Assembly (NCBI GenBank): GCA_002423105.1
Contig: DIUT01000049.1
Span: 9,452-73,451, forward strand
From: Geobacter sp. UBA6151
Lineage (GTDB): Bacteria > Desulfobacterota > Desulfuromonadia > Geobacterales > Pseudopelobacteraceae
Direction of reading: 5' to 3'
Length of the DNA: 64,000 nt
A program made the position numbers and the translations under genes. Below the pieces are notes generated by a model. The model was given only the letters and a program-made list of their open reading frames with translations. It was not told the origin of the DNA and made no database searches. Positions 1-9,209 of the stretch are shown piece by piece (the first letter of the stretch is position 1; each line of letters starts with the position of its first letter).

Positions 1-432
1 GAGCTGGTCAAGATCCACAAGAACATCGTCATCAAAGTACCGATGACCGCTGAAGGGCTCAAGGCCACCAAGGAACTGACCGCACTCAAAATCAAGACCA
101 ACGTCACCCTGATCTTTACCCCGATGCAGGCCCTGCTGGCTGCCAAAGCCGGGGCAACCTACGTTTCTCCCTTTGTGGGGCGTCTGGATGACATCTCCCA
201 GGATGGCATGGGCATCATCGACGAAATCCGTACCATTTTTGACAACTATGGCTATACCAGCGAAATCATCGTGGCCAGTATCCGCAACCCGATCCATGTG
301 CAGAACGCAGCCCTGATCGGCGCCGACATCTGCACCATCCCCTATTCGGTCATGTTGCAGTTGGCCAAGCACCCGCTCACCGACGCCGGCATTGCAAAAT
401 TCCTGGAGGATTGGGAAAAAGTGCCGAAATAA
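1..432 (+). CDS. Transaldolase / fructose-6-phosphate aldolase-like protein (3' part)
   Basis: The window opens inside this gene, so the start codon is missing and only the last 143 residues are seen. The visible part is the C-terminal two thirds of a small TalC/FSA-type transaldolase, a TIM-barrel enzyme of about 215 residues that acts on sugar phosphates in the non-oxidative pentose phosphate branch. The KVPMT segment (lysine near residue 13 of the visible part) matches the Schiff-base lysine motif of the family, followed by TNVTLIFTPMQALLAAKAGA and the phosphate-binding region SPFVGRLDD. The AASIRNPIHV-like segment (here VASIRNPIHV) is also typical. Whether it works as a transaldolase or an aldolase cannot be told from sequence. 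A hairpin terminator follows. Confidence 0.9.
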   Translation, partial: ELVKIHKNIVIKVPMTAEGLKATKELTALKIKTNVTLIFTPMQALLAAKAGATYVSPFVGRLDDISQDGMGIIDEIRTIFDNYGYTSEIIVASIRNPIHVQNAALIGADICTIPYSVMLQLAKHPLTDAGIAKFLEDWEKVPK

Positions 433-458
433 CGTATCCTTTACAATCTCCAGCAGAC

Positions 459-499
459 AAAAGGCCCTCCTTCAACCAGCGCTTCAAGGGGGGCCTTTT
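459..499. terminator. Bidirectional hairpin terminator
   Basis: Arms AAAAGGCCC and GGGCCTTTT close a GC-rich stem with flanking A and T runs. It lies between two convergent genes (transaldolase-like on plus, thermonuclease on minus), so it can stop transcription from both sides. Confidence 0.8.
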
Positions 500-523
500 C
501 AACGATACAAACTGTGCAGGAGA

Positions 524-1036
524 TTAACGCCGTCTTTTTCCGGGTTTGCCCTGCATGCGATACTCCCAGGGCGACTGGGGGTTGGGTTGCCGCCAGAGCC
601 CCTGGTGACGGCGGCGGGCTCGTTCCTCAAGCTGAATATACTCCGAGGCATACGGGCCTTCAAGATAGCGGCGGTAAGCCCAGGCCATCCCCTCGGCAAC
701 CATCTCGGCGTTGATGTCGCGCCTGCCCTGACGCACCACGGCAACAACCCTGTTGTACTGGTCCCGCTCCCGCACCTCCAGCTGCACCTCTCTGCCCAGC
801 AACTTGTATTTCAAAACTCTTTTGGCCTGATCGCCGTAAGGCTGCCCGGCACGGTCAGGTTTGCGGGTCTCAGGCGCGTCGATACCATACAGTCGCACCT
901 TGAGCTGCCCCTCTTGCCGCGTTACCATCAGCAGGGTATCGCCGTCAAAAACCTCGCGCACCATGCCGTTTATCATCTGGGCAGCCATCGCCTCCGTGGA
1001 AAGCAGCACCACAATCATCAAAATCAGCGCTTTCAT
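524..1036 (-). CDS. Exported thermonuclease (SNase-like) family protein
   Basis: This 170-residue protein has an N-terminal signal peptide (about residues 1-19, ending AMAA) and one staphylococcal-nuclease fold. Conserved elements are FDGDTLLM (about 30-37), VRLYGIDAPETRKP (about 48-61), ERDQYNRVVAVV (about 91-102) and AEGMAWAYRRY. These hold the Asp, Arg and Glu residues that bind calcium and catalyse phosphodiester cleavage in SNase. It is probably a periplasmic or secreted nuclease acting on DNA or RNA. The start codon overlaps the stop of the upstream U32 gene as ATGA, so the two are translationally coupled. The C-terminus is very basic (GKPGKRRR). Confidence 0.88.
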   Translation of the reverse strand: MKALILMIVVLLSTEAMAAQMINGMVREVFDGDTLLMVTRQEGQLKVRLYGIDAPETRKPDRAGQPYGDQAKRVLKYKLLGREVQLEVRERDQYNRVVAVVRQGRRDINAEMVAEGMAWAYRRYLEGPYASEYIQLEERARRRHQGLWRQPNPQSPWEYRMQGKPGKRRR

Positions 1037-3417
1037 GCCAGCCCTCGTTCATAATTGAAGCTGGTGGTTCCCGGCAGGAGACGGTCACTGCGGAAGGCAG
1101 CCACCACCGAATCACGCTGTTCCGGCGCTGTTTCCGAAAGATCCAGCAGGAAGGAACGGCAACCGGCGCGGCGCAGTTCCGCCAGATGCCCCAGCAGGGA
1201 AAACGGCGTGGCAGCGGTTATGACCGTCAGACCGTTCTGGCCCTTGACTGAATAGAGATCCCCCCGGTCCGACTGCAGCGGCGCGTTACCTCCCACCTCT
1301 TTGATCCTGATGCGGGTGGTCATCACCTCCACCGGAGCGTAGGCAGTGACCGTACGCCTGACCGGCAGGTCAAGGGACAGCAGGGCTGCAAGATTTTCGC
1401 GATCATCCTCAATATACAGAGTCGCCTGTTCAATCCGCTGCTCATGCCAGGTCAGAAGCGTCTCCGAGTTGAGTGAAAACAGGCGGTATCCCGCTGAAAT
1501 ACGTAAGTCCGACAGACCGTGCAGCAGCGGCAGATGGCCGTGGTTAGTGGCTTCAAAGCGGCGGAATCCGTGGTCGTGGAGATTTTGCAGCAACTCCCTG
1601 TAGAGCGGGATATCGGCATCAAAGAGCATGAACGGCAGTTGCCAGATGATCCGCTCCCCATCGCCACGCAAACGGGATAGCAGATGCGGCAGAGCGTGCA
1701 ATGCTGCCTTGTGTAACGGAACAACCACGGCATCGGCCTGTGACAGCGCCCAGCGGATATCGGCAGGCTGGCCAACCTTGATCAGTAGCTCCTCCGTTTC
1801 TTTCTGGCCCCTGGCCCCTAGCCTCTGGCCCCTTATTTCAGCCAATGCCGCCTGTTTTGCCGTTGTCAGTATGCCGCGCTGTTTGCCGGAGCCTTCCTGC
1901 TCCAGAGCACGATACAGCTCCCGGCGTATCTCCTTCAGCCGGGCCGGTGGAATAAACAATGCCGGAAAGTCCGGCGCATGCAGCGCTTCCAGCCGGAACG
2001 GCGTGTCACCGGTTTCGTTGAAACGGGAGTGCAGCACGCCGGTCATATCACCGCTACGGGCAGGCTCAAGTTCTCCAAGGGGAAAACGGTACTCAAAGGT
2101 TGCGGCCCCCAACCGGGCGGAAACTGCAAGGGTCCATCCTTCTTCCTGCTGCTCGCATCTCATCTCCAGCCGCACTGCCATCCGATCCGGACCGGCAGCC
2201 TTCAGCTTACGCATGGCAGCTTCATCACTCATGCCAAAGGCAGTGGCAAGTCCGACCTTGAACAGCGCATCTCCCGGCTTGGCATCAAAGGGGCAGAGCA
2301 GTTCCACCGGTCCGCCGCCCGCGCACTCCTGCAGTTTTTTCTTGCCGCTGTACAGCTCCCGCAAGGTCCAGGCCTGTCCGGCCATATCGGTTTTCGGTTG
2401 CAAGCGCAGACGGTCGCCCACATGCAACGGATCGCGGGTTTCAAAAAACAACCTGCCGTTTGCCACCCGCTTCACTTCGCCGATGAAGCGCCCGGTTCCG
2501 CCGCGCAGCCAGGGATTGGCGATGTCAACCGGTTCTTTCGCCTCAAGAAACCCCTTGGTGGGAGCACGACCGAATGAATCTTTCAACAGGGATTTGGCAG
2601 TGGCAAGCACCTCCTTGTGCTTCTCCTGCCCGGCATCAAGGACCAGCCGGTAGGCCGAAACCACCTTGGCCACGTAATCTGCCGACTTCATCCTGCCTTC
2701 GATTTTCAGCGATTTTACTCCGGCAGCCATCAGGCCGGGGACCATCTCAATGGCCGAAAGATCATTGGGGGAAAAGAAATAGCCGTCCTTACCACGATGG
2801 CTGTACAGCCGCCGACAGGGCTGGGCGCAGCGCCCCCGGTTGCCGCTGTGGCCGCCCAAAAGCGATGAGAAATGACATTGTCCGGACACGCAGAAACAGA
2901 GCGCGCCATGAATAAATATCTCCAGCTCTGCCCGGCACTGCGCTGCTATTGCGGCGATATCGGCCAGTTGCAGCTCCCGCGCCAGCACCACCCGTTCAAA
3001 CCCTAGCTCTTCCAGCAACTGCACACCGGGCAGGTTGTGGATGGTCATCTGAGTGGAGGCATGCAGCGGGATGGACGGAAAGTGCTTTCTCACCAGCCGG
3101 GCCACCGTCATATCCTGCACGATCACGCCATCCACCCGCAAACGGGCCAGTTCAGCCAGTGTTTCAACCAGTTGGGGCAACTCCGCTTCCTTCACCAGCG
3201 TGTTCAGGGTGATGTAGATGCGCCGGTTATTGTTATGGGCGTAGGCCAGCATCCGCTCCATCTGACCCAGAGTAAAGTTTTTGGCCCGGGCCCGGGCCGA
3301 GAACTCCCGCAAACCGGCATAGACGGCGTCCGCGCCGGACTCCATGGCGGCGAAGAAGGCCTCCAGCGATCCGCAGGGGGCCAGTAGTTCGGGTTTATTC
3401 TGTGATAATGTTTTCAA
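1033..3417 (-). CDS. U32 family protein with DUF3656 (RlhA-like)
   Basis: The N-terminal about 300 residues are a peptidase-U32 domain beginning KPELLAPCGSLEAF, with the cysteine-rich signature GALCFCVSGQCHFSSLLGG and SGNRGRCAQPCRR that binds an Fe-S cluster in this family. A DUF3656-like middle and a C-terminal extension follow (794 residues in all). The closest characterised relative is E. coli RlhA, which hydroxylates 23S rRNA C2501; protease activity is a historical label. I place the start at a TTG (3417) preceded by AGGAG, 23 bases inside the end of hslO; a longer in-frame start at 3480 would overlap hslO more. An in-frame stretch near 1801-1835 consists of short CTGGCCC repeats and encodes RGQRLGARGQ, probably a linker insertion. 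Confidence 0.85.
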   Translation of the reverse strand: MKTLSQNKPELLAPCGSLEAFFAAMESGADAVYAGLREFSARARAKNFTLGQMERMLAYAHNNNRRIYITLNTLVKEAELPQLVETLAELARLRVDGVIVQDMTVARLVRKHFPSIPLHASTQMTIHNLPGVQLLEELGFERVVLARELQLADIAAIAAQCRAELEIFIHGALCFCVSGQCHFSSLLGGHSGNRGRCAQPCRRLYSHRGKDGYFFSPNDLSAIEMVPGLMAAGVKSLKIEGRMKSADYVAKVVSAYRLVLDAGQEKHKEVLATAKSLLKDSFGRAPTKGFLEAKEPVDIANPWLRGGTGRFIGEVKRVANGRLFFETRDPLHVGDRLRLQPKTDMAGQAWTLRELYSGKKKLQECAGGGPVELLCPFDAKPGDALFKVGLATAFGMSDEAAMRKLKAAGPDRMAVRLEMRCEQQEEGWTLAVSARLGAATFEYRFPLGELEPARSGDMTGVLHSRFNETGDTPFRLEALHAPDFPALFIPPARLKEIRRELYRALEQEGSGKQRGILTTAKQAALAEIRGQRLGARGQKETEELLIKVGQPADIRWALSQADAVVVPLHKAALHALPHLLSRLRGDGERIIWQLPFMLFDADIPLYRELLQNLHDHGFRRFEATNHGHLPLLHGLSDLRISAGYRLFSLNSETLLTWHEQRIEQATLYIEDDRENLAALLSLDLPVRRTVTAYAPVEVMTTRIRIKEVGGNAPLQSDRGDLYSVKGQNGLTVITAATPFSLLGHLAELRRAGCRSFLLDLSETAPEQRDSVVAAFRSDRLLPGTTSFNYERGLA

Positions 3418-4246
3418 GCTCGCTCCTGTCAAAGCGGTACTGCTTTTTACAAAATTCGCAGACAACCTCGGCCCCGCCATCCTGCTCTATCATCTTCTCT
3501 AATTCAACGTTTCCCACCGACAGCAGAGCACGCTCCACCTTGTCCCGGTCGCAACCGCAGCGGAAAAAAAGTTCATTAGATTCAAGCGGATGGTGCTCCA
3601 CATCAGCCAGCAACAGCTCAAGCAGCTCTTCCGGTGTTGTTCCGCCCGCCAGCATGGTGCTGACTGGCGGCATCTTCTCGATGGCAACCATGATTTTCTC
3701 AACAGCCGCCTCATCTGACGGTGGCAGGGACTGGATCAGAAAACCACCGGAAGCGGCAACCTGACCATCGGGAGCAAGACTTACCCCCAAGCCCACGGCA
3801 GACGGTATCTGCTCGGAATCGGTCAGGTAATAGGCGATATCTTCGGCAATCTCGCTGGTATAGAGCTGCACCGTACCACTGTACGGTTCCTTCATCCGCA
3901 AGTCTTTGGATACTGTCAGAAATCCGGCCTTCCCCAGGGCCGCTGCCACACTTTCCGTAGCCACGTCAGGCACCGCTACGGTTGCACGCAGGGCGCCGTC
4001 CCAGTCAGCTTCGGCAATCAATTTCTTCATCGGACCGTTACCTTCAAACTTCAGGGCCAGCCGCTGTCCCTGCTTGAGGTTGCTGGCCAGCAAAGCCGCG
4101 CCGGACAAGGCGCGTCCAAGGGCGATGGAAACGATTGACGATGTCCCCTGCAAAAAGCAGATATCGTTGGTTAACTTTGTAGTGACACAGGCGATGGCTC
4201 TGATCTTGCCTTTCACTGCCATGGCACGGGCAATGTGGTCGTTCAT
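3395..4246 (-). CDS. hslO: Hsp33 redox-regulated holdase chaperone
   Basis: This cytoplasmic chaperone of 283 residues is activated by oxidation and binds unfolding proteins during oxidative and heat stress. The C-terminal zinc centre is visible as RCGCDRD and CEFCKKQY, i.e. the CxC and CxxC pairs that form disulfides on activation. The N-terminal core reads RAIACVTTKL, ALGRALSGAALLAS, SGGFLIQSLPPS and ML(A)GGTTPEELLELLL. The chosen ATG at 4246 begins MNDHIARAMAVKGK and has AAAGGAG about 10 bases upstream; an earlier in-frame ATG at 4315 would have to read through a terminator hairpin. The stop codon lies within the start region of the U32 gene, so the three minus-strand genes hslO, U32 and thermonuclease form one unit. 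Confidence 0.95.
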   Translation of the reverse strand: MNDHIARAMAVKGKIRAIACVTTKLTNDICFLQGTSSIVSIALGRALSGAALLASNLKQGQRLALKFEGNGPMKKLIAEADWDGALRATVAVPDVATESVAAALGKAGFLTVSKDLRMKEPYSGTVQLYTSEIAEDIAYYLTDSEQIPSAVGLGVSLAPDGQVAASGGFLIQSLPPSDEAAVEKIMVAIEKMPPVSTMLAGGTTPEELLELLLADVEHHPLESNELFFRCGCDRDKVERALLSVGNVELEKMIEQDGGAEVVCEFCKKQYRFDRSELENIITE

Positions 4247-4272
4247 TGTAGCTGTGCTCCTTTGCTGCTGAT

Positions 4273-4302
4273 AAAAAAGCCCCGCAGATTTCTCTGGGGG
4301 GC
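4273..4302 (-). terminator. Rho-independent terminator upstream of hslO
   Basis: On the minus strand the stem CCCCCCAGA / TCTGCGGGG closes a GAAA loop and is followed by CTTTTTT. It lies just upstream of the hslO ribosome-binding site and beside the 15-bp repeat at 4331. Its position suggests that it was once the terminator of por, before the accessory segment separated them (see findings). Confidence 0.7.
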
Positions 4303-4330
4303 AGGATTGTAGCATCTGTTGCTGCGGGAG

Positions 4331-4345
4331 ACTACTTCTTCTCGC
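4331..4345. repeat. 15-bp direct repeat, distal copy
   Basis: ACTACTTCTTCTCGC here is identical to positions 11288-11302, where the same bases span the stop codon and last four codons of por. The two copies bracket the accessory segment. They may be an attachment-site or target duplication. Confidence 0.6.
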
Positions 4346-4441
4346 CTGGACTCATGATTCAGACTTGCTTAGCTTTATTTCCGACCATTTCTTTGGTTTA
4401 ACCGGATATTTACGTAATTTAAAGCTCGAACATATTGAATG

Positions 4442-4780
4442 TTAGCGGCTCAACTTCGCACTTGCCAGCCGGTTCAGGCTCACTCCGGCTTCGGCTGCCT
4501 GGATCGCCAGTTGGCGGTGGATTTCAGGCGGAACACGAATCATGAATTTTCCGCTGAAATGCTTTATCGCGATTGGCTCTGGCACTGTTTCACCGTTGTC
4601 ACGCATATCTGCGACAACGTCCTTCACCAGCTTGCCCACCCCTTTGAGGGCTGCTTCCGGTGTTTGAGCCAACCAGCTCAGACTGGGGAACTCCGCACAA
4701 AGTCCCACATATTCGGTGTCCTCTTCCGACCAGGTCACACGATAGGTGTATTTGTCACGTGTATCATTTTTCTGTGCCAT
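4442..4780 (-). CDS. hicB: HicB-family antitoxin
   Basis: This 112-residue protein has the two-part HicB layout. An N-terminal partial RNase H-like fold (YRVTWSEEDTEYVGLCAEFPSL ... A.TPEAALKGV) is followed by a C-terminal ribbon-helix-helix DNA-binding segment (SGKFMIRVPPEIHRQLA, then AGVSLNRLASAKL). HicB neutralises the HicA mRNA interferase and represses the operon. The start codon lies inside the last codons of the hicA remnant just upstream, the usual hicA-hicB arrangement. With the toxin apparently lacking its N-terminal half, this antitoxin may now be an orphan. Confidence 0.88.
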   Translation of the reverse strand: MAQKNDTRDKYTYRVTWSEEDTEYVGLCAEFPSLSWLAQTPEAALKGVGKLVKDVVADMRDNGETVPEPIAIKHFSGKFMIRVPPEIHRQLAIQAAEAGVSLNRLASAKLSR

Positions 4781-4916
4781 GTTTGATCTCCATCCGTTCG
4801 ATTGCCTTGAGTACCTGTTTGACCTGATATGCCTTTGCCCTGCCCTTGTCGTTTTGGATGTTGACCCGAGGGTCGCCGACCCACGGAGTTTTGTATACCC
4901 GATGACTGCCGCTGGT
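4764..4916 (-). pseudogene. hicA: hicA toxin remnant (N-terminus missing)
   Basis: In the frame that ends at TGA 4764-4766 the translation reads SGSHRVYKTPWVGDPRVN, then an IQNDKGRAKAYQVKQVLKAIE segment. This is the C-terminal half of a HicA toxin: the GSH motif carries the catalytic histidine, and KAYQVKQV is the family's signature helix. Upstream in the same frame the residues stop resembling HicA, there is no ATG, and a stop codon occurs at about 5025. The usual N-terminal alpha-helix and first strand are therefore missing. The gene overlaps hicB. It could still be read from a non-ATG start, but it lacks part of the double-stranded-RNA-binding-like fold and is probably inactive. Confidence 0.65.
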
Positions 4917-4966
4917 CTCGTTCAGTTGGGAAAGGTGATCCTGCGGTGCGAGTCCTTGGTGAGTTC

Positions 4967-5140
4967 TTAACCAAGGTTTTTCATCGTACCTGCTGGCAAT
5001 TGCCTGATAAATCTGTCGAAATCGCTATCAGTCCTGTCATGCTCTTTTAGCCGTCTATAATTGAAAGTGCCGTATTCCCCTTCGTCACATTTCGGTTCCC
5101 TTTCAGACGAACTGACAAGAATTTCTTGTAAGTTGCCCAA
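4967..5140 (-). CDS. Possible small ORF or gene remnant, function unknown
   Basis: The 413-base stretch between hicB and the STAND gene holds the hicA remnant and this open frame of 57 codons starting at TTG. Its product ends LKEHDRTDSDFDRFIRQLPA, a charged sequence that looks like a real protein C-terminus, but I do not recognise it. A neighbouring frame upstream also reads plausibly (VIEEGELEPWATYKKFL), so this may be the frameshifted 3' end of a lost gene. No clear ribosome-binding site is visible. Treat as tentative. Confidence 0.25.
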   Translation of the reverse strand: MGNLQEILVSSSEREPKCDEGEYGTFNYRRLKEHDRTDSDFDRFIRQLPAGTMKNLG

Positions 5141-5193
5141 GGCTCAAGTTCGCCCTCTTCGATGACCAGGATTTGGGATTATGATTCATTAAA

Positions 5194-8100
5194 TTAGAAC
5201 CGTTCATGTTCCTGGATAATTTTGTCTGTTCCGTACAAGCCCAATATCAGCATCCGATCAATGATATCAAGGATTCGTTTCCTCAAGGCAGGACGGCGGT
5301 CTGTGGCGGCGTATTCCTTTAGAAGCAAATCATCGAGGTAGTACATCTCACGATGACGCTTGAAAGGTGATGAACTGTCTTGTTGCTCCGCAAGCTCAAG
5401 CAGCCGCTCCGCAGCGAACAACACTTCTTCCGTGACCGATTCGTGAGCATCGGTAAGGAGATGAAAAAAAGAAAAGGTATTTTCTTCAAAGGCGGTTGAT
5501 TGAATGAATGCGACAAGTAATGGGCGATATGGCTCTAAACTCTCATTCCATAGCTCACGGAAACATTCGGCTGCCTCGGCTCTGACTTCTTTCAGCGGAT
5601 CGTTGAAAAATCGAGTGAGTTGCTGTTCTGCAACTTGCCGATAGGCAGCGTGCGCCAAATGGTGCGCGGCCAGGTTGGCGGCAATTTGCCGATACAGGTC
5701 TCCACCATCAAGGAGGGTTTGGGCACGTGCGGTAATGGTGTCGTCGTAAAACGCTTCGCGGAAAAGATGGAATGCTCCCAGTAGCCGATGCTCTTCCGAC
5801 TCTGCGGATAATAACAGTTCCAGCAGTTCCATACCAATATCAGGAGTACCGTGCAAAATATAGTAGAGGAGCAAAACGCCTTTGTAGGTTGCTAATGGAT
5901 TGAGATCAATCTCTTGCTCACGATCAACGAGTTGTTTCAATAGGATGGCCGCCAATCGGTTGTCTTGGCGAAGCACGGAATAAATCGGTTCAACCATGAA
6001 GCAGCGAATACTTTCCAGCGGCTCGCTCTCAATGCGCCATTTGATCACCTCGCTCCCCTCTGTCAGCCGGGAATCACACTCCCATAGGACGGTGCCAAGC
6101 GTTTCCACGGCAGCACCACGATCACGGTAGCCACCCCGAACCATCAAAAAATCACCTTTTGACATTAACTGCTCTACTGAAATCTGAATTTCCTGTGTTC
6201 GTTTCTGGTCAGATTCTCCGCTGGTTGCAGCCTCGCCGTTCTCAACATACCAAAGTAACATGGTAAAGACATCATCATGTTCTGCGAGAGTTGGGCGTTC
6301 ATTTAAAATCCGGCAAATGCCTTCACAGCATGGACGCTCAGGCAGCTCATGGGCATGACGGAGTGCTAGCAAAAACACATCATCAGTCGAGTGACTTTCG
6401 GCCAGTCCGTTTAAGATCCCATTGAAATATTCTCGGTTAGTAGATATCGGCATACGCAACAAAAGTTGTGCGAATCGTTCCGGTACTTCTTGTGTACGCT
6501 CCTGAAGAATCCGGGCAAGCCCGCTGGCTCCGGTATGGTGAAACCACTCACCTCGTTTTCGGCTCGTTTCCCGATCATCGCAATAGGCCCTGAAGGCATG
6601 TAACCAAGCATCGTCAGACATGAACTTGGCTCGTTCGGAACCGATTGGTGGCGGCACACAGGTGACTTCCAGATCGTTCGGCTTGGCAACAGATTTATCA
6701 CAGAACTTTTTGTTGAGATGAATAAGCCGCTGTAAGGCTCTACTGGAAAGCAGGGCGGTATCCAGTGACTTGAGAATACACCATTGTTCATAGCCGTTCC
6801 AATTTAAGCTTCGAATCACCGACTTGTGTGTCCAGAACGGCTCAACTTCCGGTTGCCCTTCGGCAAAATCATGGGCAAGCTTTTTGGCCATTTGCAATTC
6901 CGGCCAGTGACTCAGTACCCGCTGCTCAACACACTCCTTCTCACTTGCAAAAAGGAAGGGAAATGCCGCATTAGTGGCTCTCACAAAAGACAGCCATTCC
7001 GCAGCGTTTGGACCCACATCAAAAAGTTTTTCCTCAGTTACAAGGCTCGCAAGTTGCTGGGCATACAACTTGCCATGTGATCCTATGATTTCCAAACAAA
7101 GATAGAGCGGTGCTGGGTGGGAAATTGACTGGATCTGTTCGAACCAGTTTATGGCTTGTTCTGGAGATGAGTTAGCTAGGTTGGCAAAGGAATCAAGCAC
7201 CAAATTAAGGAAACGCTCCGGACCCAACCCACTTCGGCCGAAATGCGTACGCCACGTAGAATCCGTCCAGGTATGACCATTGAATGTTTGATTGATGCGG
7301 CGGATTGCCTCGATAAATGCTGGAATCGTAGCTTCAAGAAAAATAGCGGACGACTTCTTTTGCAGTTCACCAAGCCAATGATAGTCGAGGTCACTCTGCT
7401 GCCCCCTCTCGAATGGCTGCCCTTCGGGAAAGGTGTCATACCAGACATCAAACCACGTCCGGAGCAACTTGCCGGCTGCTGACGGATCGTGTTTGAGCCA
7501 AGCGGACATGGAGTGTCTATCATGCAAACCGCCACGGTCAAATAGACCATCAGGTTTTGAGCGGATCAGGTCTACGTTTAGTTCCAGCAAATCAGGGGAC
7601 GGGGGCATCTCGTACAGCCCTGAGAACCAACCTAAAAGAAGTTTGCCTCGTGCAGCATCCTCATCCCACCAAATGCGCAATGCATGAGCAACCTCGGCCG
7701 GAAACGCCTTGGCACTGTTGCGCAAAATTTTAAGTGCATCCTCACGTCGCCCTTCGAAGTCGGATGACAGCCAGCGGTCAATAAGGCCACGCCGAAGTAA
7801 CACAGGTAGTAACATTAACTGTGAATAGACAGCCATGCGCACCAGTGGCGGCATCTGTTCTGCCGGTGAATCCAGCGCCAGCACAACATCCAATTCAGCA
7901 TCGGTCATTCGGTCGAGGCCCCCGAGCCAACGCATGACCGCATCCTTCAGGTGATAACGGACATCAGGACTATTCAATAATTCACCCAGTTGTCTGATAT
8001 AGGCCACTTGGGCAGCCTGGCGGTACATTGCCAAAATTTGGCGAACTTGAGTCCTGCGGAAAAGCGGCTGCTCATCTTCGCGGAGAAAATCGAGCACATT

Positions 8101-9174
8101 GCGCCGGTCGCCGACAAATCCTCTGGCAAAGGCATAGTCGAACAAGCTCTCATGAAAAAAGTTGATCCGGCCATCCACCCGGCTGATCAGGTGTTCCGTC
8201 GCCAAGAGATCAACCGCATGCGGAAAATGATCGAGTACAGTTGCCGAAGCGTCCAGTGACTGGTCGTTGCTCATCACCTGCGCCAAGTGGGAAAGAGCAG
8301 GCAAAACCCCAAAATCCGGGAACCCGCGGCTTGCGATGGCTCGCTGCTTTTTCTCCACCAGCCGGTCGAACAGTTCTGTCGTTGATTGGAAGGCCATGGT
8401 CATCTCGTTGTGTTCGTACACTTCGAGGAACAAGGCAAGGTTGAGGGGCAGAACCAGCAACTCCCGTTGTTTGGTTGAGATAGCCTCACAAGGAATGCCT
8501 TTAGAGATCAATAGCGGTTCAACTTCTGAAGCCCAATCAAGCAATTTGATCTCGATTCTATGTACTCGTTGCGCCTTTTCCAATTGAAGCAATGCGCTGT
8601 CGTTAGTCAGGTCATAGGTACGGCAGGCAGCAATAATACGGACGCTTTTCGACATCCTGGCACAATCGAGAAACTCGAAAATTACCTCGCGAATGGCTCC
8701 AGTTCGGCCCGACACTTCGCTAATCGCGTCTATCTGATCAATAAACAGAATCGCCCTCCCATTGGGAGCCAACGATTGCAGAGTATGCAATGGGTTTTCG
8801 CTACGGTTACAGAGTGCTTGGCCAAGTGCTGCTGTAGAGCTGATGCCAAGACGATTGTCAATGCGGAACGCCAGAAAGGTCGAATTGCTCACTTCCAATT
8901 CAGACAGGATTTCCCTGATTACCCCGGATTTCCCTGTCCCGGCGTTACCGGTCAGAAGAATGACTGCCGGACCTTCATCATCTGTAAGGGCAGCGAGTGC
9001 CTGTTGTGCTTCATTACGCGAGATAATCGCCCCACCAATACCGAACGGAGCATAGCTCTCAAGATAACGTTGATTTGACCGTTTGATGTTCTCGCGCACG
9101 GTCGGGTCGAGCGGTGCCCGTGGGGCAAGAAGGCCATTGTCAATAACTTCTCGACGAGTAATTTCAGAGGTCAA
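5194..9174 (-). pseudogene. Antiviral STAND-like NTPase, 3' fragment (split by IS)
   Basis: An open frame of 1326 codons from TTG 9174 is the major part of a gene interrupted by the IS at 9210-10534. It holds a P-loop NTPase: Walker A GNAGTGKS (residues 76-83), Walker B AILFIDQIDAIS (about 138-149), and a sensor-like IIAACRTYDL. About 900 residues of mostly helical sequence with HEAT/TPR-like character follow (for example PLKEVRAEAAECFRELWNE near the end). Joined to the 5' fragment across one copy of the 9-bp duplication, the frame is continuous and gives a protein of 1543 residues. Nuclease + STAND NTPase + long repeat sensor is the layout of Avs-type defence proteins. The specific family is inferred, and the protein could be another large defence ATPase. 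No other frameshift or stop is present in this half. Confidence 0.7.
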
Positions 9175-9200
9175 TTCACGATTAAAATTGTTTTCGAGAT

Positions 9201-9209
9201 ATTCACGGA
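9201..9209. repeat. 9-bp target-site duplication, left copy
   Basis: ATTCACGGA directly abuts the left end of the IS and is repeated at 10535-10543 at the right end. A 9-bp duplication fits IS4-family transposition. Confidence 0.9.

Noticed and set aside
1628..2653. Plus-strand frame opposite the U32 gene
   Set aside because: Ser/Arg-rich antisense translation with no recognisable domain; the U32 frame is well supported.
4306..4315. Longer hslO start at 4315
   Set aside because: Would include a terminator hairpin in the coding region; the ATG at 4246 has a good ribosome-binding site and the family N-terminus.
4735..4974. 79-codon minus-strand frame upstream of hicB
   Set aside because: Frame is offset from the recognisable HicA sequence and gives Gln/Gly-rich nonsense; the real remnant is in the neighbouring frame.
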